This document shows, piece by piece, positions 9,207 to 17,254 of a DNA stretch of 26,425 nucleotides. Under the pieces are notes generated by a model that worked only from the letters and a program-made list of their open reading frames with translations, made no database searches and was not told the DNA's origin. The DNA comes from Stentor coeruleus (taxonomy: Eukaryota; Ciliophora; Heterotrichea; Heterotrichida; Stentoridae), in contig MPUH01001007.1 of NCBI GenBank assembly GCA_001970955.1, forward strand, positions 1 through 26,425, read 5' to 3'. How positions within the stretch are numbered: position 1 is the first letter of the stretch; every line of letters begins with the position of its first letter. Made by a program: the position numbers and the translations under genes.

Positions 9207-9518
9207 ATGGCCATTGAGATTAGAGCTAGCGTCAAGAAACCTTACTCAATTTTTGTGAATGAAGCTAAACAAGGGCTGAAGGATAAAGGAATGATTGAGC
9301 TTCATGGCCTTGGTGAATCAATCACAAATGTTGTTAGAGTTGGGGATATGCTAAGCACTCAAGGATATGCTGAATTGATTTCTTTTCATACTTCGACTTT
9401 AAGTGAAAGTCATGATGGCGAAACAAGAAACAAAGCAAAAGTTGTGATATCTTTGAAAAAAGCTAGCACTTTTGATAAGGCATTCCAGGACTTTGAGAGC
9501 AGAAGATCTGGTAAGTAA
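9207..9518 (+). CDS. Alba-domain DNA/RNA-binding protein
   Basis: A 103-aa protein that is essentially a single Alba domain. The order is a short beta-strand (EIRASVKKPYSIFV), a helix (about 15-28), then the conserved GLGESITNVVRVGDML (34-49), which matches the Alba G-x-G-x-A-I helix region, then strands to about residue 86 and a short C-terminal helix. It ends in a small basic tail, SRRSGK. Alba proteins bind RNA or DNA as dimers. Eukaryotic members act in mRNA regulation or, as Rpp20/Rpp25, in RNase P/MRP. The lack of a long RGG tail points to a small cytoplasmic Alba or Rpp20-type protein, and the exact subtype is not settled. Start context is TATAAATATGG; stop is TAA. Confidence 0.85.
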   Translation: MAIEIRASVKKPYSIFVNEAKQGLKDKGMIELHGLGESITNVVRVGDMLSTQGYAELISFHTSTLSESHDGETRNKAKVVISLKKASTFDKAFQDFESRRSGK

Positions 9519-10399
9519 TAACAAATAGATTATTTGATTAGGAAATTAAGTTTAGTTATGGTTTTGTGAGTATTTGGAGTGATTAGAGGAAGGTTTTAGA
9601 AATCCCTCTCACAATAAAAACTACTTTAAAAAATATTGAAATTTATGTTTAGAATAGGAAGATGATGATTTTTTTTATGTTTTGAGAGTTTTTTATATTG
9701 AAAAATTAGATGATTTATGAAATATGTCGAAGTTTGATTGCAATGAAAGGTAGGTATGTTGGAAGTTAATGTTTGAATAAATACTGGTAGTTTTAATAGA
9801 AGGATTTTTTTTGCATTGGGATAATTTTATGTATGGTTTGGTGGTTAAAAATATTTTTGAGTTTTTGCAAGTTGCAATGATGTGGATAAATTGTAAAAAA
9901 TATGAGATATGTAGTAAAAATATATGAAATATATAGTATATTATTTGATAACAGTATAATAGGAATCTATGCATTCCCTCATTAAAATAATATCGAAAAG
10001 CCGAATATTTTCAATAACTATCAATAATAACAAAGATAAAAACTATTTTTCCATTTAGTAAGCCATAACAAAAAAACACACACATTAATCAAAATTCTAA
10101 ATCATCACATTTCATCCTAAAACAATTACAAACAAGCCCACAACCAGGATAAAATCCTACAACATAAACCCAACCTCACTAAATTATTGCATATCCTCCA
10201 ACTTCATCTACAATCTCAAAAATCTAATTCCAAAACCATCTCTCATATCCCAAAACCATAACCCTATCTTTAATTTCTCTCTCTAAAATCCATATCTCTA
10301 TCAATCTATTATCATCCATGCTAAATTTCCAATATCCTTCAATTAAAAAACTTTATCAAGTCCATTTTCCAAAAAAATTCCTATAATAAAATACACATA
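9519..10399. other. Intergenic, about 880 bp, no gene seen
   Basis: About 9520-9960 is G- and T-rich on + (3' flank of the Alba gene). About 10010-10399 is C- and A-rich on + (5' flank of the next + gene). The change falls near 9970-10010. A minus-strand frame at 9693-9974 is Phe/Ile/Tyr/His-rich, low-complexity and antisense to the G/T-rich flank, so it is not called. CCTATAATAAAATA lies about 10-20 nt before the next ATG. Confidence 0.55.
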
Positions 10400-10861
10400 A
10401 TGAACCCAAAAAAACTTCTAAGCATGACTCCTGATTACAAAAAGAAACCATTTCTTCCTGACAAATCAATGATGCTGAACCCATTCTCAATCCTCAGAAA
10501 AAAACTTATAAAGCATTACATTCCCAAAGAAAACTCCAGTGTGACATCAATATCTGGATCTCCATCATTCTCTTCTTATAATAAAAAAAGAACGCATATT
10601 AAACCAACTTTACAACAAAAACAAAAAACAATTGATGCTAATAAAAGCTTACAAAGTTCTCCACATAGAATTACATTAAAACTTAGTGCTAATAAAGAAG
10701 ACTCTTTTAATTCAATTGGTGAAGCTACTGATGTTAAGTTTAAACCACAGATGACTTATTATAGAATTAATCATAAACTCAATCCTTTGGCTAATGCATT
10801 TAGTATTACGATACGTGAAAAATACTCGATGCTAGTTAGAGGATCGAATATGAAAAACTAA
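10400..10861 (+). CDS. Hypothetical small basic protein
   Basis: A 153-aa Lys/Ser/Asn-rich protein with no signal peptide, membrane helix or Cys cluster. It starts MNPKKLLSMTPDYKKKPFLP. The middle (about 45-100) is Ser- and Gln-rich and probably disordered. Near the C-terminus VKFKPQMTYYRINHKLNPLANAF is the most ordered-looking part. The codon pattern and the matching C-rich 5' flank support a real gene. The stop is TAA. No family is recognised. Confidence 0.6.
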   Translation: MNPKKLLSMTPDYKKKPFLPDKSMMLNPFSILRKKLIKHYIPKENSSVTSISGSPSFSSYNKKRTHIKPTLQQKQKTIDANKSLQSSPHRITLKLSANKEDSFNSIGEATDVKFKPQMTYYRINHKLNPLANAFSITIREKYSMLVRGSNMKN

Positions 10862-11424
10862 TGTAAACTTTTTATAAGGTGAGGAGTTTTTTTTTGAGAT
10901 ATTTAGATTGGGTATTTTAGGATTATAAAGTCTTAAAACTAATCAAATCTAAATTACTTTTAAAAATTTAATATTTTTTATTCTAAGTGCTATGAAAAAG
11001 CTAAGAGTTTTCTCAATATTTTCCTTTTTGTAACCCTCCCGATCTATTGAATAGATAATTGAGGATATTGTCAAAGGAATGATTTTTTTAGTATGGATTT
11101 ACGGTCGCCTAAGATAAGCATATGATCGCTGCTATTCATATTATTTTTAAACATAACCAATTAAAATCAATATGATTTGTGTATTATTTTATAAAAGAAC
11201 AATGTTTTCATATGATTATAGTTGGTTTATCAAGATTATACTATAAAAGATACATATTTTATAAAACTCTTATATAAAAAAACTTTTCCCTAAATTTCTG
11301 CATATAATTATATCACACTCTAGTTTTATATACATATTTCTCCCTAATATCCTTATATCATCCTCTAATCTTCTCTATTTATCCTTCATAAATCCATATA
11401 CCTCTTATCTAAGAATATAAAATA
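10862..11424. other. Intergenic with one possible structured segment
   Basis: The spacer between two + genes is G-rich at its left edge and C-rich from about 11285 to 11424. The centre lacks the polar skew. Within it, about 11030-11145 is less AT-rich and includes a perfect small hairpin, ATCTAT-TGA-ATAGAT, nested between CCTC and GAGG. This could be a small non-coding RNA, but I recognise no snRNA, tRNA or snoRNA signature on either strand. An in-frame TAA a few codons before 11425 fixes the next gene's start. Confidence 0.4.
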
Positions 11425-12375
11425 ATGATCACAAGACGATTATTTTCTGAGTTCCTGGCTTTGAAAACAAGTGAAGTCCATCGAGATGCAGTTCATTTTC
11501 TAACTCAGCAATATCGTTGGTCATACAAAGAAGTCTATGTAAATATTATTTAGAGACATTCTGGAGCTTATGCAGTAGGTTTACTTGAAATGGGTCTTAA
11601 ACCTGGAGATACGATAAGTTCATGGATAAATTGTTCAGAAGCTGCTGAAAGCTATATGATGCACTTAGCTTGTTATAGAGCTGGGGTTAAAATTATTACC
11701 CTAGGTTCAGGAGAAGATTTAGATAAAGCGTTGAATGGGTCGAAAGCTTTTGTTCTTTCCCCTTGGATTGAATACAATGGAGAGTCAAGAATAGACTTTT
11801 TACTTAAAAAAGTCCCACAACTATTGGAAACCCCAGCAGGAAGCCTTGTAAAATCTCCTGTTACAGCCAAGTACTTCATCCAGACAGGGTTTTCGACAAT
11901 CCGTGGTACTTATAAACTCAAATCAATACCAGTATACAATGGTAAATTCACAGAAGTTAATACTTTATCATTTACCCATAAAGACTCTACTATAGGAGAT
12001 GAGGAATATAAAAAATTCCTTGGGGAAGTTTCAGGAAAAGTTTTAAACTCAGGGGATATCGTGGTAAACTCTGTTACAACTAAAGCCCCACTTAGTTTTG
12101 CCACATTTTTAGCTGGATTAAACAATAAAACTATCACAGCTTCTGCTATACATGATGATCCTGCATCTATTGTCAATAAACAGAAAGCTAAAGTTCTTGT
12201 AATTACTGAAGATAAAATTGCTAATATTGGGGGAAAATGTACTGTGGAAAAAATTGTATTGGGGGTTAATAAGAAAGAAGATGTGGATAGGGTGGCTAAA
12301 ATGTTAGAAGGAAAAGGAGTTAAGGCAAAGAGTTTATTCCCGTATCATATAGGGAATCTTTCTTATTTAGGTTAA
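11425..12375 (+). CDS. Reduced acyl-CoA-synthetase-like (ANL) protein, two exons
   Basis: Exon 1 is 11425-11538 (38 codons) and exon 2 is 11554-12375, giving a 311-aa protein after removal of a 15-nt intron. The start adds MITRRLFSEFLALKTSEVHR upstream of an internal ATG at 11590. The N-terminal half has the opening of the AMP-dependent synthetase fold: QQYRWSYKEVY, then AYAVGLLEMGLKPGDTISSW, then YRAGVKIITL. The family's ATP-binding loop (T-S-G-T-T-G-x-P-K-G) and later adenylation motifs are absent, and the protein is about half the usual length. It is probably not a working ligase and may be a structural or regulatory derivative. The first residues are Arg-rich and amphipathic, which could be a mitochondrial presequence. 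The stop is TAA. Confidence 0.75.
11539..11553 (+). other. 15-nt spliceosomal intron
   Basis: GTAAATATTATTTAG begins GT, ends AG, is exactly 15 nt and contains an in-frame TAG as its last codon. It has an A at position 10, where a branch point is expected in such tiny introns. Removal joins two frames that together make a continuous ANL-like N-terminus (W-S-Y-K-E-V-Y / R-H-S-G-A-Y-A-V-G-L-L). Introns of 15-16 nt are known from heterotrich ciliates. Confidence 0.9.
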
Positions 12376-12496
12376 GATAGAATAATTATATTGAATGAAA
12401 TTAGAGGTTTTTAGATAAGAGTAGAAAATTTTGATATAAAATCACATAAGAAATCAATTTATTATATATGAATATAGAGGGAAATACATAAGTTAT

Positions 12497-13834
12497 TTAG
12501 ACTTCTTGATTCTCCTCAGTCATCTGAATAGATTTGCTTCTCTTTTTCAGTATATATAAAATAGAGAGCGAAGCCATTGTCATTATTCCACAAGAGTAAA
12601 ACACAACAGAAAAAACACTGATGTCTGTTTTTTGACCTATATAATATGGTATTGTTGACCTTGATTTATTATGAGGATACTCTGGCGTACAATTTGACTC
12701 TGCAAAACCGATTTTTCTATTGTCACGATCGTGAATTACATTTTGTCCACGCATAAAATTACCACCAAACACATTTCCCCCTGCTCCATTACTGTAAACC
12801 CCAACACAAAATATATCTGGAGTTTCAGGCCAGGCGAAAAGATAGTATTTTGCTTTCCATTCGACTTCAATACTTTCTATTCCTAACTTTATTGTTGGAA
12901 AAGTTGCAAAAAAATCTGCAATATCCGCATATTTCTCATAATCATACATATAACAATCATGAGCTTCTCCATATACATCAGTAGTTTTCCCATCACATCT
13001 CCCCTTTTCTTCACAGAACTTCTCAAAATCCTTATAAAGTGCTGTATAAATTTTCGACGACAAATACGTAAAAGTTGTCCCTGAGTCAATAATTGTCCCA
13101 GTCGTATACTGAGATGAGAAATCCGAGCTTTTAACTTCAATTTTAGTCTCATTAAGCTTTAACTTATCCATCTTAACCGCATAAAATGATTCATCATAAT
13201 ACCCAGTCCAACTAATATTCCCTTTATGCCATGAGTTATTATATCCTCCAATACTCATAATCCCATCTTCTTTACCAAAACATATCGAAAAAACGTTACT
13301 ATCAATTTTGTTGTCTTTATACAAAACATCAACCAAAGTTAAAATATTGTTTTTTTTCTGAGCAAATCCCATAATCCCATCAGCTTGTTGGGTTCTAAAA
13401 AGATAAGTTTCTTTTCTATGACATCCAAATACAGCTCTAACCTTTTGTGCTTTAGCGAAATCATCACCAAACATGACTATATCTTCAACTAGCATACCTG
13501 ATATTGAACTTCCTTCTGAATAACTTTGTGAATATCCACATGTGTCACTATTACATGATGTACAAGAAATTCCTTCATTACATTGGATTATTCGAGATGT
13601 GTTGGATTTTTTATAGTCAAAATATGGGTCCATATGTTTACCACAGCTTTCACAGCCGATACAAGGAAATGCTGTAAGTCTTGACCCGGTGTCAATGATT
13701 ACTGTTTGAAGTACTGATGGAGTTCCTACCCAAATATCAACATAATAATAACCGAGGATTTCACTGTTACCATAGATTACTGCTTGCTCATATCCTTGGG
13801 ATGATAGAGCTTGAAATATTAGCAGTAAAAACAT
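12497..13834 (-). CDS. Membrane-anchored aspartic protease (family A1)
   Basis: A 445-aa pepsin-type protease. Residues 1-13 are a hydrophobic signal peptide. The first catalytic motif is IIDTGS (Asp48) and the second is IIDSGTTFTYL (Asp250). The flap region is YSQSYSEGSSISGMLVEDIV (101-120). After the first motif comes a Cys-rich insert (Cys58, 61, 64, 85, 91, 94, 99), like that of nepenthesin and plasmepsin-V-type enzymes. VFGGNFMRGQNVIHDRDNRKIGFA (355-378) is the conserved C-terminal lobe end. A single membrane helix at about 405-429 is followed by a basic cytosolic tail. The enzyme should sit in the secretory or endolysosomal system with its catalytic domain in the lumen. No clear propeptide precedes the mature fold. 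TATAAA lies 5 nt before the ATG. The 3' end faces the ANL-like gene across 121 bp. Confidence 0.92.
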   Translation of the reverse strand: MFLLLIFQALSSQGYEQAVIYGNSEILGYYYVDIWVGTPSVLQTVIIDTGSRLTAFPCIGCESCGKHMDPYFDYKKSNTSRIIQCNEGISCTSCNSDTCGYSQSYSEGSSISGMLVEDIVMFGDDFAKAQKVRAVFGCHRKETYLFRTQQADGIMGFAQKKNNILTLVDVLYKDNKIDSNVFSICFGKEDGIMSIGGYNNSWHKGNISWTGYYDESFYAVKMDKLKLNETKIEVKSSDFSSQYTTGTIIDSGTTFTYLSSKIYTALYKDFEKFCEEKGRCDGKTTDVYGEAHDCYMYDYEKYADIADFFATFPTIKLGIESIEVEWKAKYYLFAWPETPDIFCVGVYSNGAGGNVFGGNFMRGQNVIHDRDNRKIGFAESNCTPEYPHNKSRSTIPYYIGQKTDISVFSVVFYSCGIMTMASLSILYILKKRSKSIQMTEENQEV

Positions 13835-14739
13835 TTTTTTATAGAGATTTTGTATTTTTTGTGAGGATTTGATATGAAGAAGGGTTTTTTAAAGTTTTGA
13901 TGAGAAGGTATTAGGAGGGGATGTGGATAAATTTTTAGGTTTAGGGTTTAAAGATGTATTATAAGATATGGTCGTTTTTATTTTTTAGGTTATTTTATGG
14001 AAAATGAAATTTAGGTTTTAATTTGAGAGTGGATGTTGTTGGTTTTTTATGTTTTATTAATATATGCGGATTATATGTTATGGAAGTGGGTAGGTTGAAT
14101 ATGGGTTATTTTTAAAAGATAAGGAGAGGATTTAAGGGATTTAGTTTGGATTTAAATAAGAGTAAATTTGGATGAGTTTTATTTAATGAAATATATAGAA
14201 AAGATAGATTATGAGATATTTGTGTTTTTAGATGATTGTTTACAACATTTTACATTGATGGAAGTGTTAAAACAACGGATAAGGTTTGAAACTAGAAATA
14301 TAAGTAATTATTAGGGGGGGTATATAAATTAAATAGATGGTCTACTTGAATTAAATTTAAATCATCAGTCTACTAATCTTTCTGAAAACTTGTTAGTATA
14401 GAAAACTCAGAGATCCATACACAAAAAATTGAATTATTTTAGTCGAAATTTAAGAGATTTCTTAGAAAAAAATCAAGTACTCATATAGTTAAACCTTATA
14501 AAATTCATTATGACAAGATGCTCTTCAGAAAAAGTTAGCCAGCACTTTTAAAGCCATGACATATTAAATCTCAAATTATTCTCATAACCTAAAAACTTAA
14601 TCCATCATAAAATTCCTTTAAATAAATGTTTCTAATCATCAAAAGCCTAATATAATAAAACTAATCTATAAAATTCCTTTAAATAAATGCTTAAATCATC
14701 AAAAACCTAGTATTATACAAATAATCTATAAAATATAAA
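13835..14739. other. Divergent intergenic region, about 900 bp
   Basis: This is shared upstream DNA of the protease (-) and the zinc-finger gene (+). About 13840-14320 is G-rich on + (the protease side), and about 14480-14739 is C- and A-rich (the zinc-finger side). Between them is a run of seven G at 14314-14320 and then AT-rich sequence. The segment at 14607-14727 is a tandem repeat. No gene is seen. Confidence 0.55.
14607..14727. repeat. Tandem repeat, 60-61 bp period, upstream of the zinc-finger gene
   Basis: Two units begin ATAAAATTCCTTTAAATAAA at 14607 and 14668. A third start, ATAAAAT, at 14728 runs straight into the gene's start region. The two full units are similar but not identical. 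The repeat therefore duplicates the sequence next to the start, including TCTATAAAAT words that resemble a TATA element. Confidence 0.75.
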
Positions 14740-16152
14740 ATGGAAGCTGAAGGGAATTTAGAAGTACCAAAAGGTGTGAAAATACCTATAGAAGGTATAA
14801 CTGAAAGTACAAAACTTGGAAATAAAACAAAACCTATAAATCTAGGGAAATTTCCACCCCAGAGCAATACAATAAATTTAGATGAAAGCCAAATGAAGTC
14901 TGCCCAACAGCTTGGTCAACAGTTTGGTCAACCTTATAAACCTGGAAATAGCCAAAAATCTATCTCTATATCCAAACCTTTAGAAGATAAAAAGGTATCC
15001 GAAGTTCCTCACCAAGAACACTTGAAGTCTAATCAACCATCCCAACAATTTTTAAAACAACCTGAAATCCCTAATGAATCTGTTGGGCCTTTTAAAGATC
15101 ATATGCCTGGACCTGGAGTTGCCTTTTCTCACAAATCAAACTATCTAATTATTGATAAACAATCATCTAATGATAGTAAACCTTCATTTATCCAAGCACC
15201 AACCAAAGATGTTCAAGGATTAAATTTCCGTAAAAACTTAGAAGAAGACCCAATAAAAGACTCAGATACAAAAGGAGCTACTGATCACGCAGAAATCCTC
15301 CCTTCAATCTCCCAAACCTTCGTCATAAAATCAGATCCTTTTGTCATAAATCTAACTAGTTATTTTTGCTCAAAAATCATCCCATCAAAAATCAACAATC
15401 ATAATACCATATTCAATACTCAAATGTCTGTAGACAAAATACCTTCTCTGAAATGTAAAAAATGTCACCAGCTAAAACTAAAAATCACTTTGGAATGCTC
15501 ACATAAAATCTGCATGTATTGTTTCACCCTTTCTATAGAAAACTACATTAAAAACCCTTCTCAAAAAACTTTTTTAAAAACCTCTTGCCAAAACTGTAAA
15601 GTTATTTTCTCAGATAACGATTTAAAAAATACCCTTTTACCATCAACTTATAAAAATTTTATAGATACTTGTCCTGATCAAACATGTAACAAATGTAATA
15701 TCAAAAAAAATTTACGCCAAGATTATTTAACAGAATTAATTTGTTTACATATGTGTGGGTCTTGTTATGTAGATGAAATCTATTCAGGATCAACGAAATG
15801 TTTTTGTTGTAATTTTACCTTTAAAAATATTGACTCTATGAAAAATCGTTATTTAACTTGCCTTGCATGTAAAACTAAAGGGTTAATGATAGAAAGTGTT
15901 TATCGATCTTTTCATAAAGGGCATATAATGTGTTATGAATGTCTTAATCGGTCAATTGAAGCTTGTAGTATTTGCAATGAAAAGTTAAGTAAAAGAGAGA
16001 GAAAAGCTTTGTCTACTTATATTAATAAAACATGCAATAGTTGCACAATGAGATATGCTTTGGCTGATTTTTTAGTTAGAAAAGATTATAAAGAAGAGTT
16101 TTTGTGTATTACTTGCCATAATGAGAATTTAGACAATGAGGAAAACGAATAA
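14740..16152 (+). CDS. Cys-rich protein with RING-like zinc fingers
   Basis: A 470-aa protein in two parts. Residues 1-230 are Lys/Gln/Pro/Ser-rich, low-complexity and probably disordered. Residues 235-462 hold serial zinc-binding clusters. Cluster one (C239, C242, C253, H255, C258, C261, C283, C286) is a good C3HC4 RING pattern. Cluster two runs C311/C316/C319 to C354/C356/C357 with C335, H337, C339, C342. Cluster three has C374/C377, H395, C398/C401 and C409/C412. A final half-cluster has C432/C435 and C456/C459. RING domains usually act as ubiquitin ligases, so an E3 role is plausible but unproven. The serial array could also be an RBR-like relative. It is flanked on both sides by 61-bp tandem repeats. 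The stop is TAA. Confidence 0.75.
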   Translation: MEAEGNLEVPKGVKIPIEGITESTKLGNKTKPINLGKFPPQSNTINLDESQMKSAQQLGQQFGQPYKPGNSQKSISISKPLEDKKVSEVPHQEHLKSNQPSQQFLKQPEIPNESVGPFKDHMPGPGVAFSHKSNYLIIDKQSSNDSKPSFIQAPTKDVQGLNFRKNLEEDPIKDSDTKGATDHAEILPSISQTFVIKSDPFVINLTSYFCSKIIPSKINNHNTIFNTQMSVDKIPSLKCKKCHQLKLKITLECSHKICMYCFTLSIENYIKNPSQKTFLKTSCQNCKVIFSDNDLKNTLLPSTYKNFIDTCPDQTCNKCNIKKNLRQDYLTELICLHMCGSCYVDEIYSGSTKCFCCNFTFKNIDSMKNRYLTCLACKTKGLMIESVYRSFHKGHIMCYECLNRSIEACSICNEKLSKRERKALSTYINKTCNSCTMRYALADFLVRKDYKEEFLCITCHNENLDNEENE

Positions 16153-16821
16153 TTTATTAGATTATAAGTAATAGGAAGTGATTTTGGGTTTATGTATAGA
16201 TAAAGATAGGGCTAGTAGGATAATGTTTGTTACTTTTGAGATGAAGCAAGATAAATTTATAAGTTGAGTTTATTATTTTTTAAAGCTTATGTTTGTGTGT
16301 TTTTTATATGAGAAAATTTATAAGTTGAGTTTATTATTTTTTAAAGCTTATGTTTGTGTGTTTTTTATATGAGAAAATTGGAAAAAAACATTTAAAGAAT
16401 TTAAGAGGATATGTATTTTATTAATGTCGAAACACTTTTTACACAAAAAGCTTTTACTAGTGATTTGGTATTATTAGAAATTGGGTAAGAAAATGTTGTG
16501 AGGATGAAAGATTTTTTTTTGAATTTGTTGAGATAAAGAGAATATTTAAAATTATAGGAATATTTGAAGGCAGATTTTTTGTGTTTGATTTGAATTTTGG
16601 AAGATTTTATGAGATTTTGGGTAAACCAGGGTCTATTAATTATTTGGTTTCTGATTACCCGATGACAAGTGTTGAAAAACTAGATTCTAATGATATTTTG
16701 AATCTACACAAATAAAATCAAAAAAATCATAGCCCACATTAAGAAAAATGTACATTTTCTATCTAAACTAACCTAAAAAATTAACCCTTATTAATAAGAA
16801 TCATAAAAGTTATTATATCTA
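16153..16821. other. Convergent intergenic region
   Basis: This separates the zinc-finger gene (+) from the selenoprotein-like gene (-). It is G- and T-rich on + up to about 16680, then C- and A-rich on + to the end. That fits two 3' flanks meeting near 16690-16720. It contains a 61-bp tandem repeat at 16253-16379. No coding frame is seen. Confidence 0.55.
16253..16379. repeat. Tandem repeat, two perfect 61-bp copies
   Basis: The unit starts AAATTTATAAGTTGAGTTTA. Copies begin at 16253 and 16314, with a few bases of a third. The copies appear identical over their full length, so the duplication is recent or is an assembly effect. It contains AAGCTTATG and a GTGTG run. It lies about 100 nt after the zinc-finger gene stop. 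Confidence 0.85.
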
Positions 16822-16871
16822 AGCAGACTCCACACCCTACAGACTTTAGTAGAGCATTTCACTTGTCCGCT
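16822..16871 (-). ncRNA. Candidate SECIS element in the 3' UTR
   Basis: Read on the - strand, AGCGGAC (16871-16865) pairs with GUCUGCU (16828-16822) as a 7-bp lower helix. An internal loop follows: AAGUGAA on the 5' side against GGA on the 3' side, allowing tandem G-A / A-G pairs. AUGCUCUAC (16857-16849) then pairs with GUAGGGUGU (16840-16832) over 9 bp, including three G-U pairs. The apical loop UAAAGUCU has AAA near its 5' side, 11 nt after the core UGA. These are the parts of a eukaryotic SECIS: lower helix, UGA/GA quartet, second helix and loop AA. The core is GUGA instead of the usual AUGA. It lies 24 nt after the TGA codon, closer than usual in animals. Confidence 0.7.
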
Positions 16872-16888
16872 ATTAAAAAACAAGAGTT

Positions 16889-17239
16889 TTAAGATCATCC
16901 TCCAGATGAGCACCCTGGTTTCTGAGCCATATTATCCATCCCAAATATTTTCTTAAACTTTCTTTTGTCTTCATTTTTATAGTCAAATTGAGGTTTTGTG
17001 TTGTTTAAATCTTTTTTTTCTTCTATCGGGGTAACATTTGGATCTACTTCAGACTGCTTTTTTTCCCAAGCATTTCGACGACTTTGTTCAAAACTGCTCA
17101 GTTGGGTTTTTGAAAATGTTCTTTTCTTAGTGATGATTATAGAGTAAATCAAATAAGTCATGAGAGCTATAGCGAAATAGACCCAGAGATATGATTTTTC
17201 GGGCCAATAGGATGGGCTTAATATATTTAATGCATCCAT
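16889..17239 (-). CDS. Probable selenoprotein, SelS/SelK-like, Sec at TGA 16895-16897
   Basis: The plain frame gives 114 aa ending PGCSSGG at a TGA (16897-16895). Reading TGA as selenocysteine adds U-S before TAA, giving 116 aa with Sec at position 115. A C-terminal S-S-G-G-U-x is the signature end of selenoprotein S (VIMP), and SelK ends similarly in G-G-U. The topology also fits: a short N-terminus, one membrane helix at about 17-37 with basic flanking residues, then a charged cytosolic region (38-108). SelS and SelK act at the ER in protein quality control. Among the gene calls in this window only this one would end in TGA. A SECIS-like hairpin follows. The start lies in GTTATAAATG, 15 nt after the stop of the upstream - gene. 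The alternative is a non-selenoprotein that simply ends at TGA. Confidence 0.75.
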
Positions 17240-17254
17240 TTATAACTGATATGT

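Noticed and set aside
9511..9530. 18-nt GT-AG string over the Alba gene stop codon
   Set aside because: Same reason. The Alba domain is already complete and ends in a sensible short basic tail.
9693..9974. 93-codon - strand frame, Phe/Tyr/Ile/His-rich
   Set aside because: It is antisense to a G/T-rich 3' flank, and its composition is what such DNA gives by chance.
11590..12375. A full acyl-CoA ligase starting at 11590
   Set aside because: The true start lies before the intron, and the catalytic loop and C-terminal motifs of a working ligase are absent.
14314..14320. G-run (and C-run at 22559-22566) as quadruplex or origin signals
   Set aside because: Each is a single homopolymer run, not a set of four runs, so there is no real support beyond noting the position.
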